NCBI RefSeq assembly: GCF_023094165.1
Contig: NZ_JALMDK010000017.1
Coordinates: forward strand, 124,001 to 188,000
From: Crossiella sp. S99.2
Lineage (GTDB): Bacteria; Actinomycetota; Actinomycetes; Mycobacteriales; Pseudonocardiaceae
DNA length: 64,000 nt
Direction of reading: 5' to 3'
This document shows positions 36,665 through 45,383 of the stretch, piece after piece. A model generated the notes under the pieces. That model worked only from the letters and a program-made list of their open reading frames with translations, had not been told where the DNA came from and did not search any database. Position 1 is the stretch's first letter. Every line of letters starts with the position of its first letter. The position numbers and the translations under genes were made by a program.

Positions 36665-37683
36665 CCACCACCGAACGCCCGGCGCGGGAGGTGCTGCGCT
36701 GGAGCCGCACCCTGGTCGAACCCGCCCTGCGCGCGGCCATCGCGGAACTGCCCGACTCGACCCAGCGGATCGCCGCCTACCACCTGGGTTGGGCCGACGA
36801 GCAGGGCAGGCCACGGGATGCCAACGGCGGCAAGGCGATCCGGCCCGCGCTGACCCTGCTCAGCGCGCTGGCCGTGGGCGGCACGGCCGAGACCGCGCTG
36901 CCCGCGGCGGTCGCGGTGGAGCTGGTGCACAACTTCTCGCTGCTGCACGACGATGTGCTGGACCGGGATCCCACCCGCAGGCACCGCCCGACCGCCTGGA
37001 CGGTGTTCGGCGTCAGCCAGGCCATCCTGACCGGGGATGCCTTGCTGGCACTGGCTTTCCAGGTGCTGTGCGGCAGCGGCCACCCCGGCGCCGCACGGGC
37101 CGGCGCGCTGCTGGGCGCCACCGTGCAGGCGCTGATCGACGGTGAGCAGGCGGACCTGGCCTTCGAGCGGCGGCCGGGCATCACGGTGGCCGAATGCCTG
37201 GCCATGTCCGAGCGCAAGACCGGCGCGCTGATGGGGTGCGCCTGCGCGATCGGCGCGATCTTCGGCGGTGCGGACCCGCCGGTGGCCGACCGGATGCGCG
37301 CCTTCGGCCTCGACCTCGGGGTGGCCTTCCAGCACGTCGACGACCTGCTCGGCATCTGGGGCGATCCGGCCACCACCGGCAAACCCGTCTACGCCGACCT
37401 GCGCCGCCGCAAGAAAAGCCTGCCGGTGGTCGCCGCCCTGTGCTCGGCCACCGCACCCGGACGCCTGCTGGCCAGGCTGTACCAGCAGGACACCCTCTCC
37501 GAAGCCGACCTGGCCCACGCCGCCGAACTCATCGACCACGCCCGCGGCCGCGCCTGGAGCCAGGCCAGGGCCGCGGAACTGCTCTCCACCGCCGCCCGCC
37601 ACCTACGCGCCGCAGACGCCGCCAGCGGCCCAGCAGCCGAACTCAGCACCCTGGCCCGCCTACTCACCCACCGAGACCACTAA
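36661..37683 (+). CDS. Polyprenyl diphosphate synthase (stand-alone)
   Basis: A 340-residue trans-prenyl synthase resembling residues 1-332 of the left-arm fusion (shared YHLGWADEQGRP, KAIRPALTLL, LLHDDVLDRDPTRRHRPTAW). First aspartate motif DDVLD (97-101), second DDLLGIWGD (227-235). It would condense isopentenyl diphosphate onto DMAPP or longer primers to feed the cyclases; chain length cannot be assigned, though the Phe-Ser at -6/-5 of the first motif is compatible with a short product. It closes the right arm, coupled to shell 3 by an ATGA overlap, and is followed by a large hairpin-rich repeat. Confidence 0.93.
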   Translation: MTTTERPAREVLRWSRTLVEPALRAAIAELPDSTQRIAAYHLGWADEQGRPRDANGGKAIRPALTLLSALAVGGTAETALPAAVAVELVHNFSLLHDDVLDRDPTRRHRPTAWTVFGVSQAILTGDALLALAFQVLCGSGHPGAARAGALLGATVQALIDGEQADLAFERRPGITVAECLAMSERKTGALMGCACAIGAIFGGADPPVADRMRAFGLDLGVAFQHVDDLLGIWGDPATTGKPVYADLRRRKKSLPVVAALCSATAPGRLLARLYQQDTLSEADLAHAAELIDHARGRAWSQARAAELLSTAARHLRAADAASGPAAELSTLARLLTHRDH

Positions 37684-37692
37684 CTCACCGGC

Positions 37693-37835
37693 GTGTTGGC
37701 CGTTGTCGTACCCAGTCTTGGCCGAACTCGTACCACTTGGCCCAACTGGTACGCCCACTTTGGCCAAACTGGCGTACCAGTTGGGCCAACTCGCCGTCCA
37801 CAACGGCCAACACGCCGTACGAGAACGGCCAACAC
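37693..37835. repeat. GTAC/TTGGCC repeat with large inverted structure, copy 2
   Basis: A 143-nt spacer almost entirely built of repeat elements. The outer arms GTGTTGGCCGTTGTCGTAC (37693-37711) and 37817-37835 are complementary with one mismatch. Inside are nested hairpins such as CGTACCA-N11-TGGTACG. It lies between the converging ends of the prenyl synthase and quinone oxidoreductase genes and can act as a bidirectional terminator. Confidence 0.75.
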
Positions 37836-37838
37836 GGT

Positions 37839-38732
37839 TCAGGGGTGCAGGACTCGGCGGCCTCGGGTGTGGCCGGTTTGGCTGTCGTGGTGGGCGGCCG
37901 CGGCTTCGGCTAGTGGGTAGGACTTTTCGACCGGGATGTGCAGCTTTCTCCGGGTGATCAGGTCGGCGGCCTCGGCCAGGGCCGCCGGCATGCTGCCCGC
38001 TTTCCCGGAGAAGTGGACGCCGAACTCCGGCGCGCTGAGATCGGCGATGGAGACCACCTTTCGCGGATCCCCGGTCAGTTCGACCAGATCGCGCAGCACA
38101 CCCGCGCCCGCCACGTCGAGCGCCGCCTGGACCTGGCCGAGCCGCCGCACCCGCTCCACCCAGCCCGCGCCGTAGGTCACCGGGTGCGCGCCCAGGCCGC
38201 GCAGGTAGTCCTGGTTGGCGGCGCCTGCCGTGCCGATCACCGTGATGCCGCGGTCGCGGGCGATCTGCAGCACCGCCGAACCGACACCTCCGGCGGCGCC
38301 GCTGACCAGCAGCGTCTGGCCCGGTCGCACCCCGACCTCGCGCAGGATGCGCAGCGCGGTCTCCACCACCGAGGGGTACCCGGCCGCCTCGGCGAAGCTC
38401 AGCCCCGCCGGCATCCGGGCCCAGGCCGAGAGCACCGCGAACTCGGCGTAGGTGCTCGAACCCGCGCCGAACACGTGCTCGCCGACCTCGACTCCTGCCA
38501 CGCCCGCGCCCACCTCGTCCACCACCCCGGCGGCGTCGATCCCGATCCCGGCGGGCAATTCGACCGGATGGGCGTGCTGGAGCTGTCCGGAGCGAATCCG
38601 CCAGTCGACGGGGTTCACGCCCGCCGCGCGCACGGCGATACGCACCTGTCCGGGGCCTGCGTGTGGCGGCTCGGCGGCTTCCAGGCGCAGCACGTCCGGA
38701 GCGCCGAACTCGGCGAAGGTCACTTTCCGCAT
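37839..38732 (-). CDS. NADPH:quinone oxidoreductase (zinc-free MDR family)
   Basis: A 297-residue medium-chain reductase. N-terminal GroES-like domain (VRIAVRAAGVNPVDWRIRSG) and Rossmann domain with LLVSGAAGGVGSAVLQIARD. No structural or catalytic zinc cysteines, so it belongs to the quinone reductase group reducing quinones or enones with NADPH. ATG 38732 has AGGGA upstream; another ATG 15 nt earlier lacks one. It follows an FAD hydroxylase on the same strand with 32 nt between, and a divergent TetR gene lies beyond, suggesting one regulated unit. Confidence 0.9.
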   Translation of the reverse strand: MRKVTFAEFGAPDVLRLEAAEPPHAGPGQVRIAVRAAGVNPVDWRIRSGQLQHAHPVELPAGIGIDAAGVVDEVGAGVAGVEVGEHVFGAGSSTYAEFAVLSAWARMPAGLSFAEAAGYPSVVETALRILREVGVRPGQTLLVSGAAGGVGSAVLQIARDRGITVIGTAGAANQDYLRGLGAHPVTYGAGWVERVRRLGQVQAALDVAGAGVLRDLVELTGDPRKVVSIADLSAPEFGVHFSGKAGSMPAALAEAADLITRRKLHIPVEKSYPLAEAAAAHHDSQTGHTRGRRVLHP

Positions 38733-38764
38733 GTCGTTGTCCCTCATGTTGTTGGCCGGCTTGG

Positions 38765-39865
38765 TCAGTAGGTGGTGGGCGCGGTGCTGCGCATCCAGTG
38801 GCTGAAGGCGGCGTAGCGCTCGGCGGACTCGACGGCCCCGTTGGCCTGCTCCACCGCGGCGGCGTGCGCGCGTACCTGGTCGAAACGGGCTCTGCGGGCG
38901 CTGTCGTAGCGGGCGAGTGCCTCGGCGAGGCCGGCTCCGCGCGCGAGTTCGGCGCGCAGCACCCCGGCGTCCTCGATGCCCAGGGTGCCGCCCGCCGCGA
39001 TGTGCGGGGACAGGCCGTGCGCGGCGTCCCCGATCAGCGCGACCCGCCCGGTGGTCCAGTGCGGCAACCCGGGGACGCGCATGATCCGGTTTTCCAGGAT
39101 CGACTCCTCCGGGGTCGCCGCGATCATCGCCAGCAGCTCGGCATGCCACCCGGACCCGGCCACGTTGCGGGCTCGCCGCAGTGCCCGATCCCGTTTGCCG
39201 CCAACGAGTTCACCGGCGTCGAACTGGGCGACCCACCACATGGTCCGCCCCTCCGCGACCCGGGTGTAACCGCCCCGGGTCCGCGCGGAACCGATGGTGA
39301 TCATCGTGCCCGCCGGCCGCTCGTCGCCGGCGGGCACCACGGCCCGCCAGGCGTGGTGCCCGCCGTGCGGGACCGCCGCGCTGCCGGGCAGCAGGGCGGC
39401 GCGCACGCCGGAGTGCACGCCGTCCGCGCCGATCAGCAGGTCCGCCCGCAGCCGGGTTCCGTCGGCCAGGTGCGCCACCACCTGCGTGTCGTGCTCGGCG
39501 AAACCGATCACGCGGGTGCCCAGGCGGATCCGGTCCCGGCCGGCGGTGTCGGCGAGCAGGTTGGTCAGCTCCGGCCGCGGCACCATCAAGAACCGGTAGG
39601 CGTCCGGGTCGTAGCCCGGCGCGCGTGCCGGCCGGCCGGCGGCGTCGTAGAACCAGGCGTCCACGGGTGTGCCCATCCGCCGGACCCGCTCGCCGATGCC
39701 GAGCAGGTCGAACTCGCGCAACGCGTTGTCCCACAGGCCGATGCCAGCCCCGGCGGCCCGCACCCGCGGCGCCTGTTCCAGCACGGTCACCTCGTGCCCG
39801 ATCAGCCGCAGTGAGGCCGCGGTGGTCAGGCCGACCAGTCCCGCGCCCACGATCACCGTACGCAT
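38765..39865 (-). CDS. FAD-dependent monooxygenase
   Basis: A 366-residue class A flavin hydroxylase: GxGxxG VIVGAGLVGLTTAASLRLIG, DG motif LLIGADGVHSGVRAALLPG near 160 and GD motif VALIGDAAHGLSPHIAAGG near 280. It resembles salicylate or FAD-hydroxylase types that act on aromatic or polyketide compounds. ATG 39865 follows GAGG; the longer frame would read through the promoter. Divergent TetR gene 91 nt away with a small palindrome between implies substrate-induced expression. The quinone reductase downstream could reduce a quinone produced here. Confidence 0.92.
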   Translation of the reverse strand: MRTVIVGAGLVGLTTAASLRLIGHEVTVLEQAPRVRAAGAGIGLWDNALREFDLLGIGERVRRMGTPVDAWFYDAAGRPARAPGYDPDAYRFLMVPRPELTNLLADTAGRDRIRLGTRVIGFAEHDTQVVAHLADGTRLRADLLIGADGVHSGVRAALLPGSAAVPHGGHHAWRAVVPAGDERPAGTMITIGSARTRGGYTRVAEGRTMWWVAQFDAGELVGGKRDRALRRARNVAGSGWHAELLAMIAATPEESILENRIMRVPGLPHWTTGRVALIGDAAHGLSPHIAAGGTLGIEDAGVLRAELARGAGLAEALARYDSARRARFDQVRAHAAAVEQANGAVESAERYAAFSHWMRSTAPTTY

Positions 39866-39902
39866 CCTCGGTTCCCCTCTCGTCCTCCTCTCGAACATAA
39901 CA

Positions 39903-39913
39903 CTAACGGTTAG
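39903..39913. promoter_or_regulatory. TetR operator candidate
   Basis: CTAAC-G-GTTAG, a perfect short palindrome in an AT-rich stretch of the 91-nt divergent spacer between the FAD monooxygenase and the TetR gene. It is placed to overlap both promoters. Confidence 0.6.
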
Positions 39914-39956
39914 CTTTAAACAACAGCTACACTTTTGCACCTGATAGCATCAGCGC

Positions 39957-40535
39957 ATGACCGCACCGCCCGGACGTCGGGAGCGCAAGAAGGCCGCGAC
40001 CCGCCAGAAGATCGCCGACACCGCCCTGCGGTTGTTCCTGGCGCGCGGGTACGACGCGGTGGGCATCCGGGACGTGGCCGCCGAGGCCGACGTGGCCGTC
40101 ACCACCGTCTTCTCCCACTTCGCCTCGAAAGAGGCCCTCGTGTTCGAGCAGGACCAGGAGTTCGAGCAACGCCTCACCCAGGCGGTCACCGGCCGGGCGC
40201 CGCGGGAACCGCTGATCCCCTTGCTACGCCGCGAGATCCACGCCCTGGTGCGGCACTGCTCGGCGGAGGGCTCGACCCAGACCTGGAACCTGATCCAGGA
40301 TTCCCCCGCCCTGCGCCAGTACGAGGAGTCCATGCGCCTGCGTCACGCGGAATCGCTGGCCGCGGCCCTGACCGCCGATCCGGACCTGTCCAGGAGCAGC
40401 ACGGCCTGCCGCGCGCTCGCGCGGTTCACGATCGAGGCCTTCGCGCTGGCCAGGGAGGCAGCCGATCCGGACGCCGCGGTGGACGAGATCTTCCAGATGA
40501 TCGAGGCGGCCTGGGCGGCCACCGCCAGCGAGTGA
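39957..40535 (+). CDS. TetR/AcrR family transcriptional regulator
   Basis: A 192-residue regulator with an N-terminal TetR helix-turn-helix (RQKIADTALRLFLARGYDA, DVAAEADVAVTTVFSHF) and a helical ligand-binding C-terminus. It is divergent from the monooxygenase/quinone reductase pair and most likely represses it through the 39903-39913 palindrome. Confidence 0.92.
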   Translation: MTAPPGRRERKKAATRQKIADTALRLFLARGYDAVGIRDVAAEADVAVTTVFSHFASKEALVFEQDQEFEQRLTQAVTGRAPREPLIPLLRREIHALVRHCSAEGSTQTWNLIQDSPALRQYEESMRLRHAESLAAALTADPDLSRSSTACRALARFTIEAFALAREAADPDAAVDEIFQMIEAAWAATASE

Positions 40536-40632
40536 ACCGTGTTGTGCTTGTGGTGCAACGGGTTCGCGGTCGGCGGGGACGTTCGGGCACGGAGTCGACA
40601 GGGCGCGCGGTGTTTCCAGGATGTCTCCGCGG

Positions 40633-41619
40633 TCACAACCACCCACGGCGTTGTGCCTGCAAGGCGAGCTGGAACCGGGAGGTCGCGCCCAACCGGGTCA
40701 TCAGCAGCTGCAATCGGCGGAAGTAGGTCCGGCGGCTGACCCCGATCTCGCGGATGACCCGCTCGTCGCTGAGACCGGCGGCGAGCAGGACCAGCAGCCT
40801 GCGGTCGGCCAGCGGCAACCGCTCCGCGCCTGGATCCGCCCCGTAGAAGGGGATCGCGGTCTGCCAGGACAACTCGAAGTAGGCGATCAAGGCCGACAAC
40901 AGTCCGCACGGGCGCACGATCAGCACCGAGTTGTTGACATCCGCCTCGGCGATCGACAGCGACAGCAGGGCACAGGTGTCGTCGATGATGGTCAGCTTGA
41001 CCGGCAGCGACGGCAGCACCCGCGCCTGCTCGCCCGCGCCGATACAGATCTCGACGTTCTCGGTGAGATAGCCGGGATTCTCCAGCGAGGCGCGGGAGTA
41101 CACCGAACGGTGCTGGATCCCCCGGGCGAGCTGGGCCAGCTCCTCGGTCGCGTTGGCGCCGGCGGTGAAGAAGTAGGGCGGCGAGTCGAACCGCCGGACC
41201 AGGGCACGGGCGCTGTCGACCGCTCGCCGGATGCGATGCCCGATGGACTCGCCGGTGACCACCTCGACCAGGTTGTCGGCGTAGGTCGACAAACGCCTGC
41301 GGCGGAAGCACTCGAAGGCGTTGGTCACCGCGATCCGCGCGTCGTCCAGCTCGGCCGCCCGGCGTCGGCTGAGGACCTCCAGCCCGGTCGCCGGCGGCAC
41401 CGGCGCGACCAGCGCGTCCTCCGCGCCGACCGCGCTGGCCAGGCCCGCCTCGACCAGCTGCCCGTAGGCCAGGGTCAGCGAGGCGACCTCCAGGCCGGTG
41501 CCCGCGGCGAGCTGGGGCAGCGGACCGGGCACCCGGTTGAGCAACAGCACGTACAGCCGTGCCGCCGCCTCGCCCAGACCGAGCCGCCGCAGCTTGGTGA
41601 TGAGCCCGTCGTTGTCCAT
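40633..41619 (-). CDS. TrmB-like / LuxR helix-turn-helix regulator
   Basis: A 328-residue regulator. The N-terminus is a TrmB-type winged helix (MDNDGLITKLRRLGLGEAAA, LAAGTGLEVASLTLAYGQL), the middle is a phospholipase-D-like or sensor region, and the C-terminus is a LuxR helix-turn-helix (LVLLAAGLSDERVIREIGVS, RRTYFRRLQLLMTRLGA). This two-HTH architecture is typical of actinobacterial orphan regulators. ATG 41619 gives the conserved N-terminus. It lies convergent to the TetR gene and divergent from the subtilase gene, its closest possible target. Confidence 0.85.
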   Translation of the reverse strand: MDNDGLITKLRRLGLGEAAARLYVLLLNRVPGPLPQLAAGTGLEVASLTLAYGQLVEAGLASAVGAEDALVAPVPPATGLEVLSRRRAAELDDARIAVTNAFECFRRRRLSTYADNLVEVVTGESIGHRIRRAVDSARALVRRFDSPPYFFTAGANATEELAQLARGIQHRSVYSRASLENPGYLTENVEICIGAGEQARVLPSLPVKLTIIDDTCALLSLSIAEADVNNSVLIVRPCGLLSALIAYFELSWQTAIPFYGADPGAERLPLADRRLLVLLAAGLSDERVIREIGVSRRTYFRRLQLLMTRLGATSRFQLALQAQRRGWL

Positions 41620-41863
41620 CCACGCATGCTGGCATCCGGACGGCGGTGCGGTGCCGCTGTCCAACCGCGGATCACGCCACGCGTCAACGGATTCCCGTCT
41701 CCGGCCCGCGCGACCAGCACCGCGCCGGGACGGCCGCGCTCACCGCGGGTGGCTCGCTGGTGCCGCTGTCCCATCGGTGCCGCCACTGGGCCTGCCCGGC
41801 GGATAGAACAAGCCCCGTCAGCACTTCATGGCCCATGGGCACTCCCTGCTGAAGGAGCCAGAC

Positions 41864-43159
41864 ATGAGGACCAGGAAACTAATGGCCGCCATGGTGATCG
41901 CCGCGGCGGCCACCACCGGCCTGCCCGCACACGCCGCGGCCGGGCAGTCGATGGACGTCATCGTCCAGCTCGACCCCGCCGTCGCCGACCCCGCCGCACT
42001 GGCCGAGGTCCACCTGAACCGGCACGGCGGCACCCTGCGCGGGGTCTACCGGCACGCCCTCAAAGGCTTCGCCGCCACCCTCTCCCCCAGCGCCGTCACC
42101 GCACTGCGCGCCCACCCACTGGTCAAGTCCATCGAGCCGGACGGCCCGATGTCGATCAGCGGCGAAGCCATGCCCTGGGGCAGCTGGCCCGCCTTCGACA
42201 ACCCCCAGCCCCAAGCACAATCAGTCCCCACCGGCATCCGCCGGGTCTTCGCCGACGACAACCCCAACCTGAAGATCAACGGCCAGCCCGACTACGTGCC
42301 CGACGTCGACATCGTCATCTTCGACACCGGCATCGACTTCGACCACCCCGACCTCAACGTGGCGGGCCGCGTCGACTGCACCTCCGGCACCTGCCAGGAG
42401 AACACCGGCGACGACCGGCACGGCCACGGCTCGCATGTGGCTGGCACCGCCGCGGCCGTCGACAACGGCACCGGCGTGGTCGGCATCGCCCCCGGCGCCC
42501 GGCTCACCGCACTGAAAGTACTGGGCGACAACGGTTCCGGTCAGTGGTCCTGGTTCGTCGCCGCGGTCGACTGGGTCCGGGCCAGGGCCGCTACCTACGA
42601 GGTCGCCAACGCCTCCCTCGGCGGTACCGGCGCCCCCAGCGCACTGGAAACCGCGATCAACAACCTGGTTGACGCCGGCGTCCCGCTCACCGTGGCCGCG
42701 GGCAACAACAAGGCCGACGCCAGAAACCACCAACCCGCCGCCTACGCCTCGGTGATCACCGTCTCCGCACTGGCCGACTTCAACGGCGACCCCGGCGGCG
42801 GCGCCGCCAGCACCTGCCGCGCCGACCAGGACGACACCCTCGCCGACTTCTCCAACTTCGGCGCCGGCATCGAGATCACCGCACCCGGCGTCTGCATCCA
42901 CTCCACCTTCAAGGACGGCGGCTACAACCAGACCTTCAGCGGCACCTCCATGGCCGCCCCACACGTCGCGGGCGCGACCGCCCTCTACGCCAGCGTCCGC
43001 AAACCCGCCAACCGCGCCGACGTCTTCGCCATCCGCGACTACCTGCGCAGCACCGGCAACCTCAACTGGACCGACGACTCCCCCGACGGCGTCAAGGAAC
43101 CCCTCCTGGACCTCGGCGACGCCACCAAGTGGCCGCCGGCGCCGGCCGGCAGCCGGTGA
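41864..43159 (+). CDS. Secreted S8 family serine protease (subtilase)
   Basis: A 431-residue extracellular protease. Signal peptide at 1-25 (MRTRKLMAAMVIAAAATTGL ... AHAAA), inhibitor I9-like propeptide to about 100, then the subtilisin fold with triad Asp154 (VIFDTGIDFDHPDL), His188 (HGHGSHVAGT) and Ser362 (FSGTSMAAPHVAG), oxyanion region AAGNN. Two extra cysteines (172, 177; CTSGTC) suggest a small disulphide loop. AGGAG precedes the ATG. Subtilases are candidate leader proteases for class III lanthipeptides, but a link to the cluster at 12-17 kb is speculative. Confidence 0.95.
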   Translation: MRTRKLMAAMVIAAAATTGLPAHAAAGQSMDVIVQLDPAVADPAALAEVHLNRHGGTLRGVYRHALKGFAATLSPSAVTALRAHPLVKSIEPDGPMSISGEAMPWGSWPAFDNPQPQAQSVPTGIRRVFADDNPNLKINGQPDYVPDVDIVIFDTGIDFDHPDLNVAGRVDCTSGTCQENTGDDRHGHGSHVAGTAAAVDNGTGVVGIAPGARLTALKVLGDNGSGQWSWFVAAVDWVRARAATYEVANASLGGTGAPSALETAINNLVDAGVPLTVAAGNNKADARNHQPAAYASVITVSALADFNGDPGGGAASTCRADQDDTLADFSNFGAGIEITAPGVCIHSTFKDGGYNQTFSGTSMAAPHVAGATALYASVRKPANRADVFAIRDYLRSTGNLNWTDDSPDGVKEPLLDLGDATKWPPAPAGSR

Positions 43160-43302
43160 ACGTTCCCTAGCCAGGACAGCCCGCGCGGGAGACGCCCGAG
43201 ATCGTTATGTGGCACACGACTCGGGCGTTCTCTCGCACGGGTGGCCCCGGCCACACCCGTTGTGTGACAGGTTCCCCTGCGAAGTTGGAGCGTGAAAGCC
43301 AT

Positions 43303-44073
43303 ATGGAGCACCGCACTGTCCGGCGGACTCCGGGAATCAACTCCTGTCCGGTGACCGTCCCGGTTGACCGGCTGCGAGTGCCGTCGTCTCTGCGCACCTC
43401 CGGCCTGAGCATCGAACACGCCCGATCACTGGCCGAACTCACCGCCTTCCCACCGATCCTCGTGCACCGGCAGACCATGCGGGTGATCGACGGGGTGCAC
43501 CGCCTCCAGGCCGCGGTGCTCAGCGGCAGGCGGACCGTCCAGGTGTGCTACTTCGACGGCGACCAGGAAACGGCCTTTCTGTTGCGGGTCAAGGCGAATG
43601 CCACACACGGCCTGCCACTGCTGCTCGCCGAACGCCGGGCGGCGGTCGAGCACATCGTGCACCTTTGTCCACAGTGGAGCGACCGGGCGATCGCCGCGAC
43701 GGTCGGCCTGTCCGTGCACACGGTGGCGGGCATCCGGGTCGCGCTCCAGGGGGACAACCCGGCGGGAGCAACCGGCCGGCACAACGACCGCACCGGGCCT
43801 CGTGGTCTGGCGGCGGCGCTACGGCAGCTTCGCCAGGACGCGGGCGACCGGGTGGCCACGCGCTGGCAGAATCTGTTGCGCTGGCTGGAGGCGAACCATT
43901 CCGTGTCGGCCGACTGGCTGGTCCTGCGGGACAGCGTGCCGCGGCAATGCTCCCCGATGCTGTCGCGGCTGCTGCGCGAGTGGGCCGGGGAGTTCGTGCG
44001 CTTCGCCGCCGAACTGGAGCGGCTGGAGGCCGCGGCCACCAGCCCGGCAGCGGAGGACGCCGAAGCCAGGTGA
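43303..44073 (+). CDS. ParB/StrR-like DNA-binding regulator
   Basis: A 256-residue protein with an N-terminal ParB-type domain (PVDRLRVPSSLRTSG, LTAFPPILVHRQTMRVIDG, VHRLQAAVLSGR) followed by a helix-turn-helix (WSDRAIAATVGLSVHTVAG) and a helical tail. In actinomycetes this architecture is found in pathway-specific activators of the StrR/NovG group rather than in true partition proteins; there is no parA or parS array nearby. ATG 43303 is preferred over an upstream GTG. A shorter paralogue is at 46003-46683. Confidence 0.8.
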   Translation: MEHRTVRRTPGINSCPVTVPVDRLRVPSSLRTSGLSIEHARSLAELTAFPPILVHRQTMRVIDGVHRLQAAVLSGRRTVQVCYFDGDQETAFLLRVKANATHGLPLLLAERRAAVEHIVHLCPQWSDRAIAATVGLSVHTVAGIRVALQGDNPAGATGRHNDRTGPRGLAAALRQLRQDAGDRVATRWQNLLRWLEANHSVSADWLVLRDSVPRQCSPMLSRLLREWAGEFVRFAAELERLEAAATSPAAEDAEAR

Positions 44074-44111
44074 CCGCGGCGCTGGGCGCCTGGCACGCGG
44101 TTGCCGGACCG

Positions 44112-44855
44112 CTAGGCGAGCAAGTCGACCAGGGTCTTCGCGAACAGATACGCGTCACCGGGCCAGCGGGCGCTGAGGTACCGGCCCGACCGCACAACGA
44201 AAGCCGGCCCGTCATCTGATGCGGTGCCACGCTTGCTCAGCTCGACCGGACCGCGCTCGAACTGCTCGATCCGGTCCAGGGCCGCGCACACCTCGTCCTG
44301 CACATAGGCCGGGTACGTCCGGTAGTACCGCCCCAGGCGCCAGGCGGTGAGCCAGTACGCGGTCCGTTCCAGGTATTTCGGCAGACAGGTGGTGCGTTCC
44401 CCGGCCAGCACACTGCGACCGGTGGCCGGATCCAGGGTGCGCGCCAGCACCAGCACGCCGTGGCAGATGGCGGCCACCGGCCTGCCCAGGCTCCAGAACT
44501 CGGCGACCTTGGCCTGGAGCACCTCGGAACCCAGGTACTGCCGCATCCCCGGGGCATGCCCGCCGGGCAGCAGCAGGGCGTCGTAGGCGGCCGGGTCGAG
44601 CGTCCCCCAGGCGAGCGGAGCGCGGAACGCGTCATCGTGTTCCAGACTCGCGTAAAAGGCCTTGGGCTGACTGGCCGCGCCGAGCTGACCGAACAACACG
44701 CCGGTCAGCAGCCTGGGATCCGCGGCGGGCTGATGGCCACCCTGTTCGGTCGCGAACACCACTCGGTGCCCGGCGTCGGTCAGCACTCGCCAGGGCACCG
44801 CGACCTCGGTCACGTCGAAGTCGCGATCGGGCAGGGGCAACAGCACAGTGGCCAC
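44112..44855 (-). CDS. DJ-1/PfpI family protein
   Basis: A 247-residue member of the DJ-1/PfpI/glutamine amidotransferase-like fold. The nucleophile elbow is AAICHGVLVLAR, with LLLPGGHAPGMRQYLGS giving the catalytic acid region. Family members are chaperones, glyoxalases or peptidases; the reaction here is not readable. GAGGA lies before GTG 44855. It is convergent with the ParB-like gene, and the DNA just upstream holds a VOC (glyoxalase) gene remnant. Confidence 0.9.
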   Translation of the reverse strand: MATVLLPLPDRDFDVTEVAVPWRVLTDAGHRVVFATEQGGHQPAADPRLLTGVLFGQLGAASQPKAFYASLEHDDAFRAPLAWGTLDPAAYDALLLPGGHAPGMRQYLGSEVLQAKVAEFWSLGRPVAAICHGVLVLARTLDPATGRSVLAGERTTCLPKYLERTAYWLTAWRLGRYYRTYPAYVQDEVCAALDRIEQFERGPVELSKRGTASDDGPAFVVRSGRYLSARWPGDAYLFAKTLVDLLA

Positions 44856-44980
44856 CGCGGTTCCTCACTGGTCGGCGTCATCGGACCCGCAGCACGGAGC
44901 AGCACTCATGTGCTTGCCGGAGAGTGCAAACTACCGCGCGGGCGGCCAGCCGGCCGAGTCCGCGGTTGCCCGGGCCGGGC

Positions 44981-45058
44981 CAGGGTGGCCGCCGCGCCCG
45001 GGTGTTCGATCCCGAGGGCAACGAGTGGAGTGCGGGCGCCTACCGGCCCGGCGGATGA
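44981..45058 (+). pseudogene. C-terminal remnant of a VOC/glyoxalase-like gene
   Basis: A 26-codon frame ends with RVFDPEGNEWSAGAYRPGG then stop, which matches the C-terminal signature of VOC-fold (PhnB/glyoxalase-like) proteins (DPEGxxWxxGxYxP). No N-terminal part precedes it in any frame, so it is a decayed fragment. Confidence 0.45.
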
Positions 45059-45072
45059 GGTCGCGCCGACAG

Positions 45073-45183
45073 TCAGCCGCGTTCGTCCTCGGGGTACAGC
45101 GGTTCGTCCTGCGCGCGCACCCCGCGGATGACGCCGATCGCGATCGCCAGCCACAACGGTGCGCTGACCAGCCACCCCATCAT
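45073..45183 (-). CDS. Tiny single-pass membrane protein
   Basis: A 36-codon frame: MMGWLVSAPLWLAIAIGVIR, then a charged acidic tail (QDEPLYPEDERG). Its ATG overlaps the stop of the preceding 56-codon frame (ATGA), the same coupling style as real operons in this window. No family recognised. Confidence 0.45.
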   Translation of the reverse strand: MMGWLVSAPLWLAIAIGVIRGVRAQDEPLYPEDERG

Positions 45184-45350
45184 TCGGCGAACGCCAGATC
45201 CGCGACCCGGGCGTCCCCCACGAGCGTACAGGCCACCAGCGAGACGAGCAGGGCAGCGGCGGGCCGCCCACGGTCGACAGGGACCGGCGGCCGGACGGAG
45301 CGGAGGATGTCTCCCAGCTTCCTGCGATCATCCCCAGGTACCAGTGCCAT
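45180..45350 (-). CDS. Small hypothetical protein
   Basis: A 56-codon frame with a basic N-terminal half (DDRRKLGDILRSVRPP) and a hydrophobic C-terminal half (AAALLVSLVACTLVG). It is coupled by ATGA to the 36-codon membrane protein gene. Ribosome site is weak (GGTG), so support comes mainly from the coupling and G/C-rich third codon positions. Confidence 0.4.
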   Translation of the reverse strand: MALVPGDDRRKLGDILRSVRPPVPVDRGRPAAALLVSLVACTLVGDARVADLAFAE

Positions 45351-45383
45351 CACCGAATTCTGCGTGTTCTGATCTTCACCGCG

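Noticed and set aside
43666..43674. Origin of replication suggested by a perfect DnaA box
   Set aside because: A single box inside a coding gene with no dnaA/dnaN genes and no box cluster.
43303..44073. Plasmid or chromosome partition system
   Set aside because: No parA gene and no parS-like repeats; the fold occurs in StrR-type regulators.
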